A stretch of 51,750 nucleotides of DNA from Donghicola sp041224595 (lineage in GTDB: Bacteria; Pseudomonadota; Alphaproteobacteria; Rhodobacterales; Rhodobacteraceae): positions 1-51,750 of the forward strand of contig NZ_JBGFGN010000099.1 of the NCBI RefSeq assembly GCF_041224595.1, given 5' to 3'. The stretch's first letter is position 1, and every line of letters begins with the position of its first letter. Shown in pieces: positions 10,201 to 15,838 of this stretch. The notes below the pieces were generated by a model, which was not told where the DNA came from, did no database searches, and saw only the letters and a list, made by a program, of their open reading frames with translations. Both the position numbers and the translations under genes were made by a program.

Positions 10201-10476
10201 CTCGAACTCGGTCCCGTACAGCCCGCTTTCGCGCCGCGCCTTGGGAATGAAGAACTCCCGGCGCTCCTTGCGCAACCGGTCTGTTACCTCGGTGGGCACA
10301 AACGTTGGTGCCGTGAAGATGAATTCAAGGCTTTCAACCCTGGATAGCTCGGCCTTCAGAGCTTCGAACGCGTAGATCGAGAAGCACGATGCTGCAATCC
10401 GCAGACGAGTACCACGTCCGACGGAAGCTTTAAGGTCATCCCCTAACAAATGTGAGGTGTTATCGATGATCTGCAA
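7213..10476 (-). CDS. SNF2/DEAD-type helicase with N-terminal PLD-like domain
   Basis: A large ATP-dependent DNA translocase of 1087 residues. The first 170 or so residues look like a phospholipase-D-like domain, as in other restriction-linked helicases, though a complete HKD motif was not identified. Motif I is GLGKT (279-283) and motif II is DESH (365-368). The C-terminal helicase half has TDCISEGQNLQ and QRFGRVDRIGS, as in SNF2/RapA-like enzymes. The start is TTG at 10476 with GGGAG 6-7 nt upstream; no in-frame ATG gives a better start. It is the first gene of the four-gene operon, so it probably remodels or translocates DNA for the restriction complex. The promoter should lie in the hairpin-rich stretch upstream. 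Confidence 0.85.
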   Translation of the reverse strand: MQIIDNTSHLLGDDLKASVGRGTRLRIAASCFSIYAFEALKAELSRVESLEFIFTAPTFVPTEVTDRLRKERREFFIPKARRESGLYGTEFEIQLRNKMTQRAVARECADWIRKKARFKSNTTKAPMQQFVHVSGADAEVAYMPISGFTAVDLGYQQGDAVSNFVTRTDEPAMARVYLQLFDQIWSDADKVEDVTAAICEHIESVYQENSPERIYFMMLYNIFHDFLDAVDEDVLPNDLTGYQDSLVWKKLFNYQRDAATGIINKLETYNGCILADSVGLGKTFTALAVIKYYELRNRSVLVLCPKKLADNWRNYNSNLTTNIFERDRFNYQVLCHTDLSRTSGESFGIPLNRLNWGNFDLVVIDESHNFRNNDVYKDRETRYQKLMNKVIRAGVKTKVLMLSATPVNNRFTDLRNQLALAYEGQSDALSKSLKTEASIEEIFRRAQKAFNDWSTLPPEERTAASILRGLDFDFFELLDAVTIARSRKHIETFYDTKDIGKFPQRRKPLSFHCPITDRPDVMGFNDIFTQLSVLKLAVYAPISYILTSRLRKYEEIYDTQTEGGRGKLRQADREQSLQALMTTNLLKRLESSVAAFRLTLRALAGNISRTLDAISEFEKTGRGEGVRDYLADTDFDPEDDDLSGLDEFTVGKKVQISLADMDLPSWKNDLSGDLLIIEELIASMDKVAPADDAKLQHLLDLIRQKVNAPLNPGNRKVLIFTAFADTANYLYENLGPFARGLDLHVGKVTGSDSPKTTLKKSHDFQSVLTLFSPRSKEKAVVLPDEKDEIDILVGTDCISEGQNLQDCDFLINYDIHWNPVRIIQRFGRVDRIGSPNSQIQLVNYWPDITLDEYINLKERVENRMVISDITATGDDNVLTAKSSDIAYRKEQLKRLQDEVIELEDVKAGISITDLGLNDFRMDLLNYVKEHGDLHNVPFGMHAVVPAQPERGLHPGVIFALKNIHDSVNVNQQNRLHPYYLVYIDDNEQIVADHTEVKRLLDLIRSSCKGRMEPIRDVCQVFNARTGDGRDMSRYSDLLSGAIRSMIEVKEDKDIDSLFGGGRTTALTHTIKGLDDFELIAFLVIEGG

Positions 10477-11364
10477 AGGTGCCTCCCAGTCCAGAATTCT
10501 TTAAGCACAAATGATCGGGTCGGCGGGAGGCTCCATGCTTGTAGGTACTTTCGCCACATAAGAAATCCCAATCAGAAGCCACCGTGTCGACCACATGCAT
10601 CAGGATTAACCTTAAAGTAGCTTGCCTATCCAACTTCATTTCCGCTCCGCGTCCTCATTCACCAAACCAACTCCTCGACTGACTGGGCAACACCAATCAT
10701 TCAGCCGGATCCGCGAACTGCGAGCTAGCCAACGCCCACCGTGAACGGCAACACATCCTGCGATTGCACCCTTAACGGCTTCACGTCGAACGGTATCGGC
10801 AGCGTTTTGCGAGAGCAACATGGTTTCTCTGCTTTATCAATATATTGCGAGACACGCATAGCATGAGCGCCTTTCCAAGATTGGAAAGTGCAGCTCTTGG
10901 AAAGCGAAATGAAGATATTCAGGATTCGCATTGGCCGGACTCGACAATGCAACGCCCGGCCAATGCGACCCCACCAGAGTGGGGAATGCCAAGATCACTT
11001 TCGCGATCTGTAGCTATGCCCAAGCATTCCCACCTCTGTGGGAAAATGGGCGAACCCCAATACAGCCAGTGCCGTACCACGGTACATCCCCATCCGAAGT
11101 GGGGAATTTGAACACCGCACTTGCGGCGGATCTCACGTCTTCGACCATCGCAACCCGATGACCCCGGCGCCTTGATCTCAACCTCTCATGCCCATCTGGA
11201 TGGGACTTCATAACAAGAAGCCGAGAAGGACAAAGGCGCTCCAACAAAGCCCACATATGCCCTTGTTCGGTCAACGCAATAGTAGCAAGGAACATTTTCA
11301 CAAAAAATCTCGTCGACCGAAGGAAATGTCATGAGGCCCCTGTATAGGGGCACCGTGCCGGCAG
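10477..11364. other. Gene-free 0.9-kb stretch with hairpin array
   Basis: No convincing coding sequence was found on either strand; the open frames present are short with atypical composition. The stretch separates the restriction operon from the relaxase end. It must contain the promoter for the restriction operon. It holds a series of inverted repeats described as a separate feature. Confidence 0.6.
10871..11204. repeat. Array of short near-palindromes (CCCAYC..RTGGG type)
   Basis: CTTTCCAAGATTGGAAAG is at 10871-10888. ATTGGCCGG/CCGGCCAAT arms are at 10930-10938 and 10956-10964. Four related hairpins follow: CCCCACCAGAGTGGGG (10969-10984), TTCCCACCTCTGTGGGAA (11027-11044), CCCCATCCGAAGTGGGG (11088-11104) and CCCATCTGGATGGG (11191-11204). 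Three of them are followed by GAAT or GAAAAT. The centres of the first three are about 59 and 60 bp apart, close to a CRISPR repeat-spacer period. The third, with its flank CGGTACATCCCC...GGGGAAT, recalls a type I-E repeat. However, the units differ from one another and no cas genes are present. A degenerate array, regulator sites or structured RNA are all possible. Confidence 0.4.
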
Positions 11365-13101
11365 TCAGATCGTGAAGCGCATGTCGTCATTCCCGCCGTC
11401 CTCGGCATTTTGCGAAAGCTGCCTTTCGATTTCGGCCTGCCATATGGCATCTGGATGACCTCGAGCGATGGGAATCCAGATTTCGCGCCCAGACACGTGG
11501 ACCATGATCCCCTCGACATCACCCGCGTCGGTTCGCCACGCCAGACTGTGCTCACCGAGCCTGGCCCACACCAGTCGTCCGACTTCCCTCAGCCACCGTC
11601 CCCTGCTCCAGCGGGCGGCTGAAATAGCAGATCCAGCCGCTGCTCGAGCCCGTGCTGGCGGTCGATCAACTCCTCCAGCAGGTATGCGATGCGTGCCTCG
11701 ACCAGCGCCAAGTCGGAGCGAGACGGGACGTCTGCGATCCTCGGAACTGCCTCCGTCAGGCTCCCCGCCGCTGACGTCATTGCACGTTCGATCTGGGAGA
11801 TCTCCATCAGGAATTGGTCGAGCCGATCCGCCAGCGGATGGCCGTCCCGATCCAACATGCGGCGCAGAAGGTCGATCAACGTCTCGATCCGAGAGAGGAG
11901 AAGCGGGTCTTGGGTTTTGTCGCTCATTGAGGCTTTCCAGCTTTGTTGCGATGGCGCGCAGGGCACCAGTCGGGATTGTCAGAAGGGCGTTAACCAGCGA
12001 CAGAGACTGGACTGCCAGTCGGGCACGCGTGAACATTCGGTCGAGTAGGCGTTCCAAGCGCTCGCGCGGTGGCAGAGCGCGACTTGGCCCCGCCAGAATG
12101 TTCGCGGGAGTTGGCGGATCGATCCATGTCCAGGTACCGAGCTGCCGGTTGGATGCCCACCGCCGGGCGATGGCGTCCTCGAGCCGTCGGGGTGCCTTCA
12201 TGATCTCCGTTTGACGCGCCACCACTGCGTCAAACGGATCCACGGCATCATCTTCGCCACCACGCAAAACAGCTCCGGTGAAGGTCACATGTCGGCCTTC
12301 TCCATGCAGCGGTCCGCATGTGATCCCGCGCCGGCTTTCACTGGTCACTTTCCAGCCGTAATCAGCCAACCCAGCATTCAGCCGCGCGACGATCCCGGCG
12401 CGGTCGCCATGCGTTTCGCGCGCAGCTGTCCGACACAGCCGCCACGCCTGAAACCATGGCGCGCCCAGATCAAAATCCGGGGACACCCCGGCTCGGCGGG
12501 CACGAAGGATTTCTGCTGTTTCCGCGACCACCCAATCGGGGGCAGACAGCCACTGGCGGCGCATGGGATCGCGAGGGTCAGCCCATCCGAAGTGGTCATT
12601 GATGACATCGATGACCGAGTCCCAATCAGCCCTACTCCCGGACGTCGGCGGATGAGGGTTCCAGGCATGGAGCCGCGCACCGGGCTCCCCAACAGCGCGC
12701 GGGAAAACAATGCTCACCTCTGCCCTCCCGGTATGCGTCTGAGCCGAAACCAGCACCGGCGGTCTTGCCCGGTTCGGAAGCCCACTGAACGCAAACTCGA
12801 TGCACAGCCTGGCAGCGACGTGCAGGCGCTCGTGGACATCATGGTCCCAACACCGAAACCGCTCGACGCAGACATCGTCAGGAGACAGGCTGAGGGTGGC
12901 GACTGCGTAACGACACCGAAATGGGAGAGCATCGGTGTATCGAACGACCAACTCAGGCTCACCCAGAAGCACTTCGGGGGCCGGATCACGGATCACCAGA
13001 TGCTGCTGCCCACCAATCGGTTTCCAGACCTCCGGACCTGTCAGATAATCGATGGCAGTCCGAGCGCTGTTCTTTCCATGGGGTGACCATGTCAGCAGCA
13101 T
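11365..13101 (-). CDS. Relaxase-like mobilization protein (C-terminal part uncertain)
   Basis: Probable DNA-nicking mobilization protein. The first 390 or so residues look well conserved. The start (MLLTWSPHGKN..AIDYL) and a THTGRAEVSIVFPR...LHAWNPHPP stretch resemble relaxase cores with an H-rich D/T-G-R segment, although the classical three-histidine motif is not clear. The ATG overlaps the MobC-like stop by 10 nt, the normal mobC-mobA order. From about codon 395 to 495 the frame is rich in R, G, P, S and D and overlaps another, better-looking gene in a different frame (11589-11927). The last 75 residues (from REVGRLVWARLG) again look like real protein. So this may be one protein with a disordered linker, or two genes with the tail starting internally. 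Confidence 0.5.
   Translation of the reverse strand: MLLTWSPHGKNSARTAIDYLTGPEVWKPIGGQQHLVIRDPAPEVLLGEPELVVRYTDALPFRCRYAVATLSLSPDDVCVERFRCWDHDVHERLHVAARLCIEFAFSGLPNRARPPVLVSAQTHTGRAEVSIVFPRAVGEPGARLHAWNPHPPTSGSRADWDSVIDVINDHFGWADPRDPMRRQWLSAPDWVVAETAEILRARRAGVSPDFDLGAPWFQAWRLCRTAARETHGDRAGIVARLNAGLADYGWKVTSESRRGITCGPLHGEGRHVTFTGAVLRGGEDDAVDPFDAVVARQTEIMKAPRRLEDAIARRWASNRQLGTWTWIDPPTPANILAGPSRALPPRERLERLLDRMFTRARLAVQSLSLVNALLTIPTGALRAIATKLESLNERQNPRPASPLSDRDVDRPSAPHVGSGRPSAGGSARPIPDGDLPDRTCNDVSGGEPDGGSSEDRRRPVSLRLGAGRGTHRIPAGGVDRPPARARAAAGSAISAARWSRGRWLREVGRLVWARLGEHSLAWRTDAGDVEGIMVHVSGREIWIPIARGHPDAIWQAEIERQLSQNAEDGGNDDMRFTI
11589..11927 (-). CDS. Small helical protein nested in the relaxase gene
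   Basis: A 112-residue protein starting MSDKTQDPLLLSRIETLIDL, read in another frame inside the relaxase-like ORF. It has heptad-like leucines, looks all-helical, and ends with FQPPAGAGDGG. GGAAAG lies about 6 nt before the ATG. Its composition is more protein-like than that of the relaxase frame over the same bases. Overlapping mob genes are known in mobilizable plasmids (the mobA/mobB arrangement), so an accessory mobilization role is possible. I do not recognise a family. Confidence 0.5.
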   Translation of the reverse strand: MSDKTQDPLLLSRIETLIDLLRRMLDRDGHPLADRLDQFLMEISQIERAMTSAAGSLTEAVPRIADVPSRSDLALVEARIAYLLEELIDRQHGLEQRLDLLFQPPAGAGDGG

Positions 13102-13454
13102 GAGCTTGCTTCGCCACTGTCGTGTAGCCCCGTTATGGTCACCATGAATGCTTCGAGCAATGCAGCGACGTCGTGGAGACCTGACGCCACTCCTGCCGCA
13201 TCGATGTCGCTGACTTGCGTTTCTCGATCCGCGATTTCGGACAGCAAAGCGTGGCAGGCAGTCAACAGTCGAATGGCGCCGCCCAACCGCTCATCCGGCG
13301 CCGGGGCCTTCACCGGCAGCGCCGCCTGAACGACATATGCGGAGACCGACTGCTCTGCTTTCGCGGCGGCCGCCTGCACACTGGACCATTCCTCATCGGT
13401 TGCATGAATGCGGCGCCCTTTTGTTGGGGCGTCGCGATTCCGTCGATGGCTCAT
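13092..13454 (-). CDS. MobC-like ribbon-helix-helix relaxosome protein
   Basis: About 120 residues. The segment RRIHATDEEWSSVQAAAAKA, followed by VSAYVVQAALP, is the ribbon-helix-helix pattern of plasmid MobC-like proteins, which bind oriT and help the relaxase. The start ATG at 13454 (MSHRRNRD) has an AGGA about 8 nt before it; a longer frame exists from 13484 but lacks this site. The C-terminal half is helical. The stop overlaps the relaxase start by 10 nt, which supports a two-gene mobilization unit. Confidence 0.75.
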   Translation of the reverse strand: MSHRRNRDAPTKGRRIHATDEEWSSVQAAAAKAEQSVSAYVVQAALPVKAPAPDERLGGAIRLLTACHALLSEIADRETQVSDIDAAGVASGLHDVAALLEAFMVTITGLHDSGEASSCC

Positions 13455-13884
13455 CTCATTTTCCTTTCCCGCGGGCCCGTCCAAGGAGCCTTGCTGTATC
13501 CAGCGCCCGGCACATTGCCGAAACGCAGGATCAGCATTGCAAGAATGAGGAATGACGCCACCGCCGCATGGACGCCGACTGGGGATATCAACGGAGGCGC
13601 TTCAGGCAATCAGAGGAGCATTGCCCATGTTTTACTGGGATTCTCTCCATGGTTTCCCCTTGCCCGACCGAAAAGAAAAATGACCACCGTATCAAACGCA
13701 GGTCAGCCCGTCGCCTTTTGACGAAGGTCGGACATATGATTTTTCAATGATATCTCGTATGCGGAATCAGGGCTCAACGCCGATCATACCGTGTTTCACT
13801 CGATACCGGTGAGGACACCGAGCGCACGATCAACCATGATCGAGATGGAAGTATCGTGATCAGCAAAGGCGCTGCAGGCGTTTG
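13455..13884. other. Intergenic region upstream of mobC; possible oriT
   Basis: No gene is supported in these 430 bases. By position upstream of mobC it is the likely place for an origin of transfer. On the minus strand ATCCTGC (13531-13525) matches the MOBP-type nick consensus, with a small inverted repeat CGGC/GCCG at 13508-13520 on its 3' side. In IncP oriT the inverted repeat lies on the 5' side of the nick, so the match is imperfect. An open frame near 13750-13900 (plus) lacks a start codon. Confidence 0.3.
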
Positions 13885-14046
13885 TTACTCGTGCTGATCC
13901 AGCCATTCCGCCAGCATCCGCCGGATCATTTCGGGCCTCGATGGCAGGTCGGGCGCTTGCCGACGTGCTTCGTCAATTCGAGCGATCAACTCAGCACTCA
14001 TCCGAACCATCTGCGGTTCCATGACATCTTTTTTTTGCGCGGACAT
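13885..14046 (-). CDS. Small ribbon-helix-helix regulator
   Basis: A 53-residue protein, likely a DNA-binding dimer. PQMVRMSAELIARIDEARRQ followed by RPEMIRRMLAEWLDQ is a clear ribbon-helix-helix (Arc/CopG/ParD-like) pattern. ATG at 14046 is chosen for the GGAGG 8 nt upstream; longer versions would read through a palindrome. It is divergent from the gene at 14172, with a perfect operator-like palindrome (14078-14095) between. It is probably an autorepressor that also controls the plus-strand gene set. No partner toxin gene is adjacent, so an antitoxin role is unlikely. Confidence 0.75.
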   Translation of the reverse strand: MSAQKKDVMEPQMVRMSAELIARIDEARRQAPDLPSRPEMIRRMLAEWLDQHE

Positions 14047-14077
14047 GAAGAAATCCTCCGTGAAGGCTTGCGGTTTC

Positions 14078-14095
14078 ATGTAATCTCGATTACAT
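14078..14095. promoter_or_regulatory. Perfect operator-like palindrome
   Basis: ATGTAATCTCGATTACAT has 8-bp perfect arms around TC. It lies 32 bp before the ribbon-helix-helix gene start and 76 bp before the divergent gene at 14172, so it is well placed for autoregulation and control of both directions. Confidence 0.6.
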
Positions 14096-14171
14096 TGTGG
14101 ATGCGGAGAGGTCAAGCGCGCCAACGCTCGATCCCCTCCTGACCACAACAAACCTGGATAAGAGGTTCACC

Positions 14172-14693
14172 ATGGCTAATGCCGTTGCTACCACGCGCAC
14201 CGCGCGAACGAAATCCGTGCCGGACTACACCGCCCACATTTTGCGGCGCTGTTTCGTCCAGCTCCTTGAGCGCATCGACACCGCCGTGGCCGCAGAGCGC
14301 GAACTCACTTGGGCCGCCGATGGGCAGCCCGGTGGGATGTGCGACCCGGCCGTTGCCACCCACCTTCGCGATGCCGAGAATGCTTGGGACGCCGTCACTG
14401 ATTGCCTGGCCGCCACTACGGCCGCGGCAACCAGCGCGCCCGAGACCTGTGTTCTGCGGGCGATGACCTTCTGCTTGCGGGCCGTGATGTCGAGCGAATC
14501 CGCGTCCGAATTCGACCGGGAGATTTCAGCTGCACGTCGACTGATCGCCGAGACATGCGTCCTCCCCAATGCATCCGTGGCAGATCGCGACTTCTACCAG
14601 GTTCTGCAGGCCGTCGCTGCACGACTCGACGCGCTGGACAACCTCGACTTGTATCGTGCCGGCGCGTCCGAAGCAGGCTTCGACCTCAACTGA
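14172..14693 (+). CDS. Hypothetical island protein, first of three plus-strand genes
   Basis: A 173-residue protein that I do not recognise. The start ATG (MANAVATTRTARTKSVPDYT) follows AAGAGG by 6 nt; the frame is open further upstream to 14097 but would overlap the operator region. The sequence is alanine-rich and looks helical, with no signal peptide or membrane segment. The central AADGQPGGMCDPA stretch is unlike the rest. The gene is followed after 121 bp by the GIY-YIG gene on the same strand, and both may share the operator at 14078. Its role could be regulatory or structural in the neighbouring protease/nuclease set, but this is position only. Confidence 0.65.
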   Translation: MANAVATTRTARTKSVPDYTAHILRRCFVQLLERIDTAVAAERELTWAADGQPGGMCDPAVATHLRDAENAWDAVTDCLAATTAAATSAPETCVLRAMTFCLRAVMSSESASEFDREISAARRLIAETCVLPNASVADRDFYQVLQAVAARLDALDNLDLYRAGASEAGFDLN

Positions 14694-14814
14694 CGCAAGT
14701 CCGGGCGGTCCGGTATTTTCCAACGACCGCCCGCACTCCGCCAACGTTTCTCCGATTTTGCCAGGACGTCGCTGTCGTCGACTCCGTTGATCATTTCATT
14801 CCAGGAATTGCCCC

Positions 14815-15762
14815 ATGCCAATCGTACACTTTTCACGGCGCTCTCGCCGTGCGCCGACCCATGTCCCCGACCAAGATATCGATCAGCGACCTCCCCGAAA
14901 TTCATGGCCTCTCCTCTCGCGCGAGAAAGGCTACACCTATTTCGGGCGTGACCGCCGTGACCGTGGAAAGGTCTATCTACGCTGCATGTCCTGCCACGCT
15001 ATTATGACCGTCCATGCACATGTCCTCAGAACCGCTCAGCCCGAATGCACGTCATGCTACCTGTCCGACTTGGCAACGGAAGCCAGTGCAGCCGGTCTCG
15101 AGCTGATCAGACCCTGCCCGACAGACAGCCACCGCGCCATCTACCGGGCACCATGTGGCCATGAGGTGTCACGCCAGCGGGGCCGCATCCAGCAGATCGC
15201 GTCCGGGCGGGCTGCCCTACGCTGCGAGATCTGTCTCGAAAAACGGTATGCAGAGGAGGCGCGGGCGCAGGGGTGGACCCTGCTCGGCAAAGCGTCGAAC
15301 GGCAGGCTGGGATATCGACAGTATCGACACGATTGCGGACACCAGCAGGATATCAGCGTCGGTAATATGTTGTCGGGTCGGTTCTCCTGCAACTCTTGCT
15401 CGCCAAACTGGTCAGCCGAACCGAGCTTCGTCTATCTCGACCTATTTGAATTGCCAGATGGACGAGGCGAATACCTGAAGGTCGGCATGAGCCGTCGCCC
15501 CTTGTCACGGCTGCGGCATCAGTTCGCTCTCACTGATGGGATCCGCGCAAAGGTGCTCGAGAAAGTAGGCCTGAAAACCGGTGCCACCGCTCTCAGAGAA
15601 GAAAAGCGGATGCACAAGGTTATGCGGACGGAGCATCCCGAGTGGGTGGTCTGCGCCACTGAACTCGACTGGATTGGGGTGTCGTCGGAGATCTATCGGA
15701 TCGACGCCTTGCCCCGCATTCGCGCGCTCCTCGCAGACCTGAGAGTTCGCACCACCCCTTAA
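14815..15762 (+). CDS. GIY-YIG-like nuclease with three zinc-binding repeats
   Basis: A 315-residue protein. Three tandem modules of 40-45 residues each end in paired cysteines: C57/C60 with C78/C81, C114 with C137/C140, and C174 with C192/C195. The second and third contain a CGH motif. These look like tandem zinc ribbons for nucleic-acid binding. The C-terminal part, from FVYLDLFEL (about 205) through YLKVGMSRRPLSRL (about 221-234) to a later ATALREEKRMHKVM, follows the GIY-YIG/T5orf172 fold pattern with the conserved arginine and glutamate. The start ATG has AGGAA about 6 nt upstream. It precedes the AAA+ protease gene by 76 bp on the same strand. A DNA endonuclease is likely; whether it is defensive, homing or mobilization-related is open. 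Confidence 0.7.
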   Translation: MPIVHFSRRSRRAPTHVPDQDIDQRPPRNSWPLLSREKGYTYFGRDRRDRGKVYLRCMSCHAIMTVHAHVLRTAQPECTSCYLSDLATEASAAGLELIRPCPTDSHRAIYRAPCGHEVSRQRGRIQQIASGRAALRCEICLEKRYAEEARAQGWTLLGKASNGRLGYRQYRHDCGHQQDISVGNMLSGRFSCNSCSPNWSAEPSFVYLDLFELPDGRGEYLKVGMSRRPLSRLRHQFALTDGIRAKVLEKVGLKTGATALREEKRMHKVMRTEHPEWVVCATELDWIGVSSEIYRIDALPRIRALLADLRVRTTP

Positions 15763-15838
15763 AGTCCTTATGCATCGCTGTTCCCCGTCGGCACCGCCTG
15801 AGGAGACCTCGATATTTGCTCGAACAGGAGCACAATTC

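Noticed and set aside
10969..11104. Active CRISPR array
   Set aside because: Repeats are not identical to one another, only three have regular spacing, and there are no cas genes in the window.
11014..11301. 95-codon minus-strand open frame in the hairpin region
   Set aside because: No start site support and the frame simply translates the hairpins; I see no family.
13750..13899. Short plus-strand frame ending GAAGVCYSC before the ribbon-helix-helix gene
   Set aside because: It has no start codon and overlaps the end of a supported minus-strand gene; could be a gene remnant but cannot be shown.
13885..14693. Toxin-antitoxin pair of the ribbon-helix-helix protein and the divergent gene
   Set aside because: The genes are divergent, not a co-transcribed pair, and the 173-residue protein has no toxin motif I recognise.
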